DNA of 64,000 bases. Source: Tolypeutes matacus. Lineage: Eukaryota > Chordata > Mammalia > Cingulata > Chlamyphoridae. Below the pieces are notes generated by a model. It searched no databases. It saw only the letters and a list, made by a program, of their open reading frames with translations, and had not been told where the DNA came from. The stretch lies in assembly GCA_026826555.1 (NCBI GenBank), contig JAKSZT010054324.1, forward strand, positions 7,019,581 through 7,083,580. The letters are read 5' to 3'. Numbering within the stretch: the first letter of the stretch is position 1; each line of letters begins with the position of its first letter. Both the position numbers and the translations under genes were made by a program. Shown here piece after piece: positions 23,242 to 34,379 of this stretch.

Positions 23242-23424
23242 GCTAATGATTTTTATTTTATTTGGCGGATAGTAGCAAGTAATAAGAGGTTTTGAAGCAC
23301 TCAGTAGTCTATCTCATTTCTTTTTACGCCTTTAACCAGTATCTCTAAGTTAATTATTCCCAAATCCTTACCTGCAGTTCTGACTTTATTCCTTAGCATC
23401 ATATTTGTTTTTCTGTTTTTCCTT

Positions 23425-24382
23425 AATACATATTTTTAAAAGATAATTAGATTACATAAATGTTATGTAAAAATATAGGGGATTCCCATATGCCCCACTC
23501 CCTACACCTCCCACATTTTCTGACATTTACAACATCCTTCACTAGTGGGGTACATTCGTTACAATTGATTAAAACATTTTGGAGTATTGCCACTAAGCAT
23601 GGATTATAGTTCACATTGTAGTTTACATTCTCTCCCGCACAATTTTTTAGGTTATGGCAAGATATGTAATGCCCTGTACCTGTCATTGTAATGTCATTCA
23701 AGACAACTCCCAAGTCCAAAAAATGCACCCATATTTCACCTGTTTTTCCCTCTCCCTGCCCTCAGAACCTCCACATCAAAGATATAGTTTCTTCCATTGC
23801 TATAATCACAATAAATCTATAGTAGAATACCAGTAAGTCTGCTTTAGTCCAGCATTCATTCCCCAATGCTGAGGATTCTGGGATGGTGATGCCCACTCCA
23901 CCTCTAATTGAGAGGGGACTTAGATCCCATGGGGCAAATGGATGGGACTATCTTGCTTGCATAGACTCTCTCAGTTCCTTGGCATGGTCGTTGTCCATCG
24001 TCATCTCCTTGTTAGTTGTCCTGGGTGAGTCCAATGAACTGGAGAGTAGGTGTTACAACTCCATTGAGATTCAGGGCCCAGCTGGCACATGGACAGCCCA
24101 AAGATTTTAGTCTCTTGGATGTAAACCTATCAACCCTAGTATTAATTATAAGTTCAAATAGAAGGGTTAGAAGAGCTATGTTACAGAAACTACAACTAAG
24201 TCCAACTCTGTCATATTGGGGAAGCATAAATTCCAAAGTAGGGTCCACTGGCAAGGCATCAAACTCCTGAGCTATCTGCCCTGACTATATACTGTCTGGA
24301 TGTTTCCAGAGGCCTCACAAGCCCCACTATTTGAGGTATTATTTACTTTGGCAGTTAATGAGATCCTGCTGAGACATGCATG
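23425..24382 (-). mobile_element. Family A, 0.95-kb copy
   Basis: The reverse complement is collinear with the last 0.95 kb of the unit at 2011-3690, from 'tgcatgtctcagcaggatct' to the shared 3' end. Unlike the copies at 43402 and 45190, it is not internally inverted. The sense frame of about 90 codons at 23447-23728 is homologous to the frame at 3395-3643. Confidence 0.8.
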
Positions 24383-24849
24383 AGTGTATGTCAATGATTT
24401 TTAAAGTCATTATAGAGTCTTCATAACATTAATTTTAATGTTTACATTATATTCAATTGAATAAGTGCACTGGCCAGTTTACTCAGTCATTATTCTGTTT
24501 TTGGACCTTTGAATTGTTTCCACTTTTTATATTAGTGTAGCAGTGAGCCCAGTGAGGCAGACTATAATTTTATGATAAAAGTTACTTTAGAAAGGATCTT
24601 GATTTGGGGAGGGTCAATATGAATAACCCTTCAGTTCACAATGTAAAGCAGAAGGCATCTACCCAAGAATATATCACATTTGCTTTGTTTCCAATTATTC
24701 AATTTTTTATTAAGTAGCTTAATTCAAGGAGACATTCTACATTTACTGGGGGAAAACAGTCATGTGACAGCCATTCTCCAAAGACTATGTGATCAGGAAC
24801 ATCAGAGAAGAGCTATAGACAATATCTCATTATCAAATGGTAGAATTTT

Positions 24850-25060
24850 TATGCATATTCAATTGAAACTTATTGAACACCTATTTATGCTGGACACTTC
24901 CAAATCTGTTAGATCCTTTTATTCTAAAACCATCTTCAAAGAAACAATTTTATCCCCATTTTAAACCTAAGGAAACTGAGGCTTAAAGGAATGAGCTCAC
25001 AGAGCACATAAAATAGTAGGAAATGTACACATAAGCCTGTGATTTCTGACTTATCTCAGT
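24850..25060 (+). mobile_element. MIR SINE fossil
   Basis: 'ttttatccccattttaaacc', 'aaggaaactgaggcttaaag' and 'gtgatttctgact' follow the MIR order over 200 bases. Confidence 0.8.
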
Positions 25061-25214
25061 ATACCAAACACTGATTAAGTCAATAGTGACAGGATGTGGA
25101 AGCAATGGTAAGTGGCCTAGATTGTATTGGTGTTTAGAGTGGAATCCAGATACCCTTCACCACAAGAGGAGCCCCTTCTTCACTACATGTCCTACAGTAG
25201 TCTATCTGCTTAAA

Positions 25215-25600
25215 GTCTTGGTGTTTCCTAACTCAGGAATCACAGGAATAACTTTATAAAAGGCAAATTTGATCTTGTGCTGCTCTACCCCACCAACTCG
25301 AATTTAATCCTCTACAAGTCTAAAGGTAAAGTTAAAACTCCTTAACCACCTTCCTGCCTTTACACACATGCACACACACATCTTTGGTCAACTCTACTCA
25401 TTCCCTACATCTTAGGCTTGACACCACCTCTTCAAAAAAACCAGCTCTATTCTACCAAGTAAGAATTAAGTGCCTGTCCTGTGTACTCCTATAGTACTTG
25501 GGGAGTCCTTATTTTAAGCCCTTTTAAACCTTAAACACTAATTGTATGTTTACAGGTCTATCTCCCCCATTGAACTCCAAGGTGTAATCAAGTGTGGATT
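25215..25600 (-). mobile_element. L2 LINE fossil, antisense
   Basis: The plus strand follows the antisense L2 order: 'aaactccttaaccaccttcc', 'cttgacaccacctcttc', 'agtacttggggagtcct' and 'ctcccccattgaactccaag'. Diverged, but collinear over nearly 400 bases. Confidence 0.65.
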
Positions 25601-26364
25601 CTAATTTTATAGTCTCAAGTATGTGTAAATTGAGAGAGAAAGAACTCTTTAACAAAAATAATTCTAAATTACAAATATATAATTAGGCACACATGCAAAT
25701 GTTAATTTAGAATGAGAAAAGGGATCATACGAAATTAGGAATTTTAAAAGTCGACAAATATAAATATCCACATACCCAGAAAAATAAAATTACAGTTTTA
25801 CTAATTAATCATCTAACATTCCTTTGTAAACATTTCTACAGACAAACTTCTGGGTATGACCATTTCAAACCTACTTTGTCCTCCATCTTCTTTATTCTTT
25901 CAGTATCTAGCAAGTACCATAGGGCAAGATTACATAGTTTGACAGTTTGTAGACTTGCACCGCTGATCATGGAGTCCAGTGAGTTGGTAGAGTGGGTAAT
26001 AGCTTTTCTATACTACTATTAGTATGCATGGAAGTGCCTATGAGCCAGATACATATTTCATACTAAATCCAAACTCACTCTATAGCTATCTGTCTATTGG
26101 TCTATCTAATCTCCTCAATTTAAGCTTCATTCACCTGGATCTTCAAAATGCCACTTGCCTTGGGAAGAAGCCTGTAATAGGGAATATGGAGTACAAAGGG
26201 ACACAGGTACTGACCAATTACATCTGAAAAAAAAAAATACACACACACATATATATGGCAAATTCTACAAAATATATGAGCATACAAACACATTTCTAAG
26301 ACGAGGGCTATGGAGAGGCCTGTGCTTATGAGGAACCCCAAAGATTAAACTTCAAATTAGCTTC
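25601..26364. other. Unclassified AT-rich sequence
   Basis: No gene or repeat family recognised. A short 'acacacacacatatatat' run lies at 26240-26256. Confidence 0.4.
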
Positions 26365-26458
26365 ACAATAAATCCATTTTTATTCTGTTACCATATATAC
26401 AACCCAACATTTCTCCCTTTAATCACATTCAGATATATATTTCAGTGCTATTAATTGT

Positions 26459-27089
26459 TGTAGCAGTTTGATATTATTAATGAATTTCAAAAAGAAATTG
26501 GATTATGTTTGTAAACTAGTCTTTTCCTTTGGGCATATTAGAGTGTATTGGATTCAGAGGTTTTACTTTTACTTAATTAAATTATGATTAGGGCTTTGAT
26601 TAGGCCACAACAGTAGGGTGTTGAGTCCCCACCCCTTGGTGGGTGGGATACTCACAGGTAAAAGACATGGCAAAGGACAGAGTTGGAGGCTTGATGCTGG
26701 AGTTTTGATCCTGGAGCCTGGGAAGTAAACACGCAGGAAAAGCAGAGATGTGAGGAAAGAGAGAAGTCTCTGTTAAACACAGTCAGAGGCCTCAGGGAGA
26801 GAGACAGAACCATTCATCTGACAGTCTACAGCTGGCCTTGTGGAGAGACCACAGCAGCTGAGCCCAGAGAGAAACACAGCCCCTGGAAGAGAGGAACCCA
26901 AGAAGCTTGAACTCTTGGCAGATGTCGGCAGCCATCTTGCCCCAACACACGGCAATAGACTTTGGTGAGGGAAGTAACTATGATTTACGGTCTGGTAACT
27001 GTAAGCTTCTACCCCAAATAAATATCCTTTATAAAAGCCAACAGATTTCTGGTATTTTGCATCAGTACCCCTATGGCTGACTAATACAA
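26459..27089 (+). mobile_element. Solo LTR, ERVL/MaLR-like (family B)
   Basis: Starts 'TGtagcagtttgatat' and ends 'ggctgactaataCA', with a perfect 5-bp target repeat 'attgt' at 26454-26458 and 27090-27094. A polyadenylation signal AATAAA lies at 27017-27022. Five-base duplication, TG...CA ends and the 'actaataca' terminus fit ERVL/MaLR LTRs. Copies occur at 54230 (plus) and 38854 (minus, truncated). It sits in the 3'UTR of a minus-strand L1, so it is younger than that L1. There are no viral genes. Confidence 0.88.
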
Positions 27090-27299
27090 TTGTGTTCACA
27101 ATGCTGTGCTACCATCACCACCATCCATTACCAACACATTTCCATCATTCCACATAGGAACCCTATATATTTTAAGCCATAGCTTCCCATTCCCTATCCC
27201 CACCTCATCCCCTGGTAACCTAAATCTAGATTCTGACTCTATGAGTTAGATTGTTCTAATTGTTTCAAATAAGTGAAATAATGCAATATTTGTGCTTTT

Positions 27300-28720
27300 G
27301 TGTCTGGCTTATTTTACTCAACAAGCTGTCTTCAAGGTTCATCCATGTTGTCACATGTATCAGGACTTCATTCCTTTTTACAGTTGAATAATATTCTATT
27401 GTATGTATCTACCACATTTTATTTATCCAATCTTTGGTCGATGGACACTTGTGTTACTTCCATCTTTTGGCAATTGTGAATAATGCTGCTATGAACATTG
27501 GTGTGCAAATATCTGTTCAAGCCCCTCCTTTCAAATTTTGGGGGTATATACCTAGTAGTGGAATTTCTGGGTCATATGGTAGTTCTATACTTAGCTTGCT
27601 GAGGCACCATGAAACTGCCTTCCACAGTGACTGCAACATTTTACATTGCCACCAACAATAAATGAGTGCTCCTATTTCCCCACATCCTTTCCAACATTTG
27701 TTATTTTCCTTTTTTTTTTTTTTTTAATAGCAGCCATTCTAATGGGTATGAAATGGTCTCTCAATATGGTTTTGATTTGCATTTCCCTGATGTCTAATGA
27801 TGTTGAGCATCTTTTCATGTGCTTTCTGGTCATTTGTATATCTTCTTTGGACAGATGTCTGTCCAAGACTTTTGCCCATTTTTTAAATTGGGTTGTCTTT
27901 TTATTGTTAAGTTGAAGGATATATTTATATATCCTACACATTAATTCTTTATCAGATATGTGGTGTAAAAATATTTTCATCCATTGTGTAGGTTGTCTTT
28001 TTACTTTCATGATAAAATTCTTTAAGGAACAAAAGATTTTTTTTTATTTTGATGAGGTCCCTTGTCTCTATTTTTTCTTTAGTTGCTTGTGCTTTCAGTG
28101 TAAAGTCAAAGAAACCATTGACTCACACAAGGTCCTAAAGATGCTTTCCTATGTTTTCTTCTAGGGGTGTGATAGTTCTTGCTCTTATGTCTTAAAAACA
28201 TTTTGCATTGTTTTTTGTATATGGTGTGAGGTAGGAGTCCTTTATCCACAAATGTATATCCAGTTTTCCCAGCACCATTTGTTAAAGAGACTATTCTTTC
28301 CCAATTGAGTGGTCTTTGCAACCTTGTCAAAAATCAGTTGGCCTTAAATGTGAGGGTTGATTTCTGAGCTCTCAATTCTATTCCATTGGTCAGTGTGACT
28401 GTGTAAGTGCCAGTAACAAGCTGTTTTGATTACTGTGGCTGGGAATAAGTTTTAAAACCAGGAAGTATGAGTTCTCCAACTTCATTTTTCTTTTTAAAGA
28501 TGGCTTTAGCTATTTAGGGCCCCTTACCCTTTCATATAAATTTGATGATTGATTTTCCATTTCTGCAAAGAAGGTTGTTGGAATTTTGATTGGGATTGTA
28601 TTGAATCTAAAAATTGCTTTGGGTAGTATTGACATCTTAACAATATTTAGTCTTCCAATCCGTTAACACAAAATAGCATACCATTTATTTTGGTCTTCTT
28701 TAATTTCTTTTAGCAATGTT
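27300..28720 (-). pseudogene. L1 ORF2 C-terminal half, decayed
   Basis: The minus-strand translation carries L1 ORF2 C-terminal landmarks. The longest open piece, 112 codons at 27672-28010, has 'KKWAKVLDRHLSKEDIQM' and '[19 protein letters not shown]', then a lysine run caused by an expanded A tract. Further 5' are remnants of the late reverse transcriptase and thumb region. Multiple stops. It would have encoded part of the protein that drives retrotransposition, but it is dead. Confidence 0.85.
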
Positions 28721-28884
28721 TTGTAGTTTTCTGTGTGCACGCCCTGTACATACTTGGTTAGATTTAATCCTAGATATTTTATTTTTTAGTTGTTATTGTA
28801 AGTGGAATTTTTTCTTAATTTCTTCTTCCAGTTGTTCATTGCTTGTGTACAGAAATTTTTTCACTTTTGAATTCCTATTCCCCT

Positions 28885-29957
28885 TAGTCCTTCTCTTATC
28901 CTGAAGTATAGTGAGTCCTCAAAACATATTTATTAAATGAATAGTTCAAATTCTGCTACATCAGTTTTTAGACATACCTTCATAACCCCTCATTTGCTTC
29001 ATTCAATAATTAAAAATAAATCAGTTAACCAATATGCACATTTTGAGAGATGCTTTGTCCAGCATTTTAAAAATATCTATCAACAAATGTCTAGGATTTA
29101 AAAGTCAGATTGTTGGTGTTAGGTAATTCTGCTCTCCCAAAAAACCATGTTCACTAAAAATGTACATAGAACTTAAGAGCTTTCTAAAATAAGACTCTTT
29201 CCCCTATGATGTTCAAGGTTACTGAATCTACCTGAAGCCAGATCATGAGGGAAAATCAGGTGCATCCAAGGCAAAACCACTAGAAAAAAAAACGTCATAC
29301 TCTAGACTGAAGCCTAGGCCTAACCTCCAGCTGTAGAATGCTATATGGAAGGGCTGGTTATACAGCATTTGTCTGGTGCTAGAATCCATTCTGATATAGC
29401 CTCTCTGATGTACACTGGGAAATTTATCTGCGTCTATGCACTGCATGAACTAACATGGTATGTAAGATGAATTGTAACATTTGAGAGCCCATACCTTCTA
29501 TAATACAAGTGGGAGGAAAAAGTGCTGTCTCTCTCCATGGAAAGGAATATCTGCCAAATTGGCAATCACTGGGTTTGTTGTTTGCCATGGTGATTCCAGA
29601 ATTGGCCAAGGCCCTGGTTTTAGACTTCATATTTTCAGAAGTATTGCATATTACAGTGACAGCAGTAACTGCCACAGAGAACAGGTTCCTTTAGTGAGCT
29701 AAATAGATTTTACAGATGTCTTTTGCAGTGAAGTGATAATAATGAATACTTTGGACTAAATCAATATCCCTGGAGTCCTTAAACTTGGGAGAAGTACTCA
29801 GGGGAGAGAAAACAGTATATCGGCTCAGATTTATTGGATGTGAATGTTAAAAGGAAATTTAACCTAGTAGCTCTTGTACTTCTAAGTTGCTGAAGCCTGA
29901 TATAGAAGCCTCACTCTTAAAAATAACAATGCAATGAGCATCTTCCAAAAGAGTTTT
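28885..29957. other. Unclassified sequence
   Basis: No gene recognised. Overlapping frames of 60-83 codons near 29424-29702 on both strands have no known motif and no typical coding features. 29500-29700 is somewhat richer in GC than its surroundings and belongs to no repeat I know. Confidence 0.4.
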
Positions 29958-30417
29958 CCAAGTACTTTTTAAAATTTAATTTTTGTAGACAAGTTGTAGG
30001 TTTGCAGAAAATCATGAAGAAAATAGAGTTCCCAAATACCTCAGCTCACACACATAGTTTTCACTAATATTAGTGCTTTGCCTTACTGTATTAACTTTGC
30101 TATAGTTAATGAAATATTATTATAATTATATGATTAACAATAGTACAAAGTATACATTAGGGTTCAATATTTGGGTTGTACCATTCTTTTTTATAATTTT
30201 TATTCATATATATATATATATACAACTTATATTTACCCTTTTAACTGTATTAAAATTCATAATTGAGTGGTGTTAATTACATTCATATTGTCCTGCTACT
30301 TTCACCAACATCCATTAGCAATTCTTTTCCATCACCCCAACAGTAAACTATACCAATTGAGCATTAACTTTCCCTTCCCTACACTCTCCTCAGAGGTCAT
30401 CAAATAGTTTTTCCCCT

Positions 30418-31554
30418 TTGTTTTGTTAATGTGTTGCATCACATTAATAGATTTTCTTGTGTTGAACCATCCTTGCACACCTGGGATAAAACCCACTTGA
30501 TCATGGTGAATAATTATTTTTATGTGCCATTGGATTCAATTTGCAAATATTTTTTGAGGAGTTTTGCATCTATATTCATAAGAGAAATAGGCTTGTAATT
30601 TTCTTTTCTTATAATATCTTTATCTGGGTTTGGTATAGGGTGATATTGGTGTTAAAGAATGAGTCAGGAAGTGTTCCATCATGTTCAATTTTTTTGGAAG
30701 AGTTTGAGCATAATTCATATAAATTCTTCTTGGAATGATAGGTGGAATTCACCTGTGAAGTCATCTAGTCCCAGGATTTTCTTTGTTAAGAGGTCTTGAC
30801 TAGTTCAATCTCTTTACTTGTAGTTGGTCTGTTGAGGGCTTCTATTTCTTCAAGAGTCACTTTAGGTTGTTTGTATATTTCTAGGAATTTTTCCACTTCA
30901 TTTAGGTTGTCTAATTTCTAGGCATACAATTGTTCATAGTATCCTCTTATGATTATTTTCATTTCTGTAGGGTTAGTATTAATGTGCCCTCTCTTATTTC
31001 TGATTTTATTTATCTGAACCTTTTCTTTTTTTCTTTCTCCACTAAGGAAGGGTTTTTCCATCTTATTGATCTTCCTAAAGAACCAAATCTGTTATTGTTA
31101 ATTCTCTCTATTGTGTTTTTATTCTCAATTTCATTTATTTCTCCTTTAGTTTTTGTTATTTCTTTCCATCTGCTTGTTTTGGGATTAGTTTCCTTTTCTT
31201 TTTCTAATTCTTCCAGGAATGGAGTTAGGTCTTTGATTTTTAGCTCTTTCTTATTTTTAACATATGAATTTATATCTGTAAATTTCCCTCTCAGCAATGT
31301 CTTTGCTGCATCCCATAAATTTGAATGTGTTGTGTTCTCATATTAATTCACCTCAAGATATTTACTGATTTCCCTTGTCATTTTTTCTTTGACCCTCTGA
31401 TCATTTAAAAGTATGTTATTTACCTTTCATATATTTGTGGATTTTCCAGTTTTCTACCTGTTATTGACTTCGAGCTTTTCTCCAATATGGTCAAAGAAAG
31501 TACTCTGTATACTTTCTTTTTTTAAATTAATTGAGAGTTGTTTTATGACACAAT
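30418..31554 (-). pseudogene. L1 ORF2 fragment (linker to reverse transcriptase)
   Basis: Antisense L1 ORF2. A 95-codon open piece (31010-31297, minus) contains 'KGEINEIENKNTIERIN' and 'WKNPSLVEKEKKK', which are typical of the stretch between endonuclease and RT. The part near 30418-30700 is the RT domain. Decayed by stops. It continues at 39718 beyond the 8.1-kb insertion, the break being within a 'gtggtctac' target repeat. Confidence 0.85.
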
Positions 31555-32282
31555 ATGTGGTCTACCAGAGAGGGAGTCAAGGGCTGCCTTGTTGACCTGC
31601 TTTGGGGTACAGCAGACCAGGACACTGCTTCACAACTCCCAGGAGAGACTGGAACAGAGAAGAAGAGGCTGAAACAACAAGCTGTGAGTTATTGATCTTC
31701 CTGGCCACTGAGAAGGGCCCCCCTCCCCACCCCAGAGATAATGAATGAGGGTAAAACTCCTGGTGAATTGTATCTGACTGAGAGGAAAGCAGACTTCTTC
31801 CTCCCTGCCAGCTCCTTTAGATACATATAGTGCAGGAGGGTGCTCTGGGTCATCTAGTAGGGTACTGGAAAGAAAGGAAGCCGAATAAAAATCTTGAGTT
31901 TCTAACTCCTGTGGCTGGAAGTGGCACATACACCCTGCCCTCAGGACAAAGTGCCTAGCTCCAGCCACGGGCTGGGCTCCTTCTCCAAACAGAGTGTGCC
32001 TGTGACCTCCCTAGGAGGAGGAGGGGCCTGGGAGGGTAGAGAGTGGTTTCTTTGCAGTTATTTTAGACAGCTGAGCCCCCTTGGGTATCCAAAGGGACCT
32101 TAACATGACAGAGATAGGGGAGGGTGATCTCCTCAGGCAGGTTGTCACACCTAGCAGCCTGGGTAAAGAGAGGAATTACATCAGAAAGGAGGCAGAGATA
32201 ACAGACTAAGCAGAAGGACTGCAGGAAATCTAATCTGCCTGAGGGAAAAGGGTCAGATAGCCTTCCAAAAGGCTCTCTATCC

Positions 32283-32360
32283 TAGGGGACAGAATAGCTC
32301 AGTGGAAGAATTCCTGCCTAGTAAATATAAGATCCCTGGATCAATATCTGGCTCCTCTCT
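32283..32360 (+). repeat. tRNA-like segment inside L1 5'UTR
   Basis: Reads 'atagctcagtggaagaattc' (A-box-like) and, 30 bases on, 'ccctggatcaatatctgg' (B-box-like). This order and spacing are those of tRNA-Ala-type SINE heads, but the B box has lost consensus bases. There is no poly(A) tail or flanking repeat, so it looks like part of the UTR and not a fresh SINE. Confidence 0.5.
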
Positions 32361-32639
32361 GAGAAGTGATACAGGACTATCAGGCAACCAGCTTAAAGTT
32401 TATGACAGGGAACATATTGGCATTCTATTTGTATTAGCTTTTCTTGGATCTCTCATTTAAAAAAAAAAAAGGTTTCCTTTTTTATTTCCTTATTATACTC
32501 ACTAAAACCTGTCTTAAAACATGCAGAGGATAGGCTGCAGGGTGATTGATTGGTGAATAGCAGCAGCCTGAGAAGATCCCTAGGAGTCTAAGAGAGAAGG
32601 GTGCTTCTATGTGTTTATCATTGTTTCGTGATCATATTT

Positions 32640-33180
32640 TTGCCTTCTACTGCTTTTTTTTTTAATGAGTAGTTACTGTCTTGTTTTCTTGTTGGGTTTC
32701 TCCTTCCTTTGTTTCTGTTAGTTTGTTGTTTCTTTTTTTCTTTTGTTTACCAATTTTCTGTACCTATACTGTATCTTTTCTCTCCTTCATCTTTATATTT
32801 TCTGTTTTCTGTTGTTGTTCTGTCATTCCACCTCTTTTTGCTTGATCTTCAATTTTTCTTGTTCTCATTTCTCTCTCCCTCCTACTTTTCCTGTTTTCTT
32901 TCTTTTTTACAGTTTTTCTTTCTTTCTCTCTTTTACTTTTTCTTTTCCCCTCTTCTCATCATTCTGGCCTTTTAAGTCATTCTATACTTTTCTCTATTCT
33001 GTTTCTTGTTTCGTTGTTTCTAATCCACTTTTCTAATCTTATTCATCTATACTTCTTATTCTGGTTAATTATTCAATTTCCTAGGTCTTGTATGGTCACT
33101 CTCCTACCTTTTACTATTATTACTAATATTATTCTTTTTCTCTTCCAATCTCTTCCTATTTCTCAGGTCCTAACTTTCTT
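32640..33180 (+). repeat. Polypyrimidine tract before ORF1
   Basis: About 540 bases dominated by T and C on the L1 sense strand, with runs such as 'tttttctttctttctctctt'. It lies between the GC-rich UTR part and the A-rich leader of ORF1. The open frames across it (for example 32709-32975) are low-complexity chance frames rich in Phe, Ser and Leu. Confidence 0.8.
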
Positions 33181-33327
33181 TACAAAGTGACATAGACAAG
33201 AGCAAGGAAATAGAATAAGGGGAATGAAGTGACAAAGTGAAACTTTACCACAATCAAAAACAACAAAATAAAACCATAGAGTAGAGAGAGAAGCTAATCA
33301 ACTGAGTAAACCCATCAAGATGAACAG

Positions 33328-34250
33328 ATGTCTAGACACCAACAAAAAATTACAAGCTATACTAAGAAACAGGAAGACATACCCCAGTCCAACAAAGATA
33401 CTAAAAACCAGGAGGAGATGCAGAACATGGAACAACTAATTAGAGCTGTCCAAACAAATATCATAAATCAACTTAATGAAGTGAAGGAAGAGATAAAGGA
33501 TATTAAGAAGACACTGGGAGAACATACTGAAGAAAGTGTAAACATACATAAAAAGATAAAGGATATGATGGTGATGAATGGCACAATCCAAGAAATCACA
33601 AATATACTGGAAGCACATACAGTAGATTTGAACAGGCAGAGGAAAGAATTAGTGATATGGAAGACAGTACATCTGAAATCAAACAGAGAGTAGAACAGAT
33701 AGATTTTAAAAAACAGAAAAAAATTCAGCAGGTACTCAGGGATTTAAATGACAACATGAAACACACAAATATATACATTATGGGCATCCCAGAGAAAGAA
33801 GAGAAGGGAAAGGGAAAAGAAGGAGTGTTGGAGGAAATAATGGCTGAAAACTTCCCACTATTGAGGTAGATGGGCGTATATGTCCAGAAAGGACAGCACA
33901 CCCCAAACAGTATAAATCCCAACAGGCCTACTCCAAGACATATACTTGTTAAACTGTCCAATGTTCAAGACAAAGAGAGTATTGAAAGCAGCAAGAGAAA
34001 AGAGAACCATCACATACAAGGGAAGCACAATAAAATTAAGTGCTGATTTCTCATCTGAAACCATGAAGGCAAGAAGGCAGTGGTATGACATAGTTAAGGT
34101 GTTAAAAGAAAAAAAACTCCAGCCAAGTATTCACTATCCAGTGAAGTGGCATTCAAAAATTATGGAGAATACAAAATATTCACAGATAAACAGAAACTAA
34201 GACAAAATGACAATAAGAAACCTGCACTTCAAGAAATACTGAAGGGAGTC
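33328..34250 (+). pseudogene. L1 ORF1 protein (ORF1p), frameshifted
   Basis: ORF1p is the RNA-binding chaperone of L1. The start codon at 33328 follows an A-rich leader. Codons 1-122 are open and form a Lys/Glu-rich coiled coil with heptads around 'INQLNEVKEEIKDIKK'. A shift then moves to 33657-33869, with the RRM entry 'NIYIMGIPEKEE'. The C-terminal domain lies at about 33946-34200 with 'TYKGSTIKLSADFSSETM'. At least two frame breaks prevent a whole protein. It is less decayed than the ORF1 remnants of the HAL1 copies. Confidence 0.85.
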
Positions 34251-34379
34251 CTACAGTTTGGAAGGAAAAAACAGGAAAGAGAGAGTTGGAGGAGAGTGTA
34301 AGAACAACTAAAATGACAAAAATAGAAATAAAAAAAAAATGATATACATAAGCCCAAAGAAAATATATCTAATGTAAGT

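Larger units (their letters stand above)
26365..28880 (-). mobile_element. 5'-truncated L1, split by an LTR
   Basis: On the minus strand this is L1 ORF2 from the late reverse transcriptase region to the C-terminus, followed by the 3'UTR. The 3'UTR words 'acccaacatttctccctt' and 'ttcacaatgctgtgctacca' are continuous if the LTR at 26459-27089 is removed. Intermediate age. No 5'UTR, ORF1 or endonuclease is present, so it is an ordinary 5'-truncated insertion. Confidence 0.85.
31566..33327 (+). promoter_or_regulatory. L1 5'UTR with internal promoter region
   Basis: Runs from the target repeat to the ORF1 start codon. The first 650 bases are GC-richer than the surroundings. A tRNA-like stretch lies at 32283-32360, and the last 540 bases are extremely pyrimidine-rich. 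L1 5'UTRs are known to hold an internal RNA polymerase II promoter. No transcription factor site is claimed here. Confidence 0.65.

Noticed and set aside
23883..24110. Frame starting 'MVMPTPPLIERGL', also seen near 45919 on the minus strand
   Set aside because: It is the antisense of family A, recurring because the repeat recurs; no independent coding evidence.
29424..29702. Overlapping 60-83 codon frames on both strands as a possible small gene
   Set aside because: Open frames in several phases at once, no motif, no start context or splice sites, and no sign of a processed copy (tail or target repeat).
32709..33036. Two overlapping Phe/Ser/Leu-rich frames that look like membrane proteins
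   Set aside because: They translate the L1 polypyrimidine tract; hydrophobicity follows from T-rich codons.
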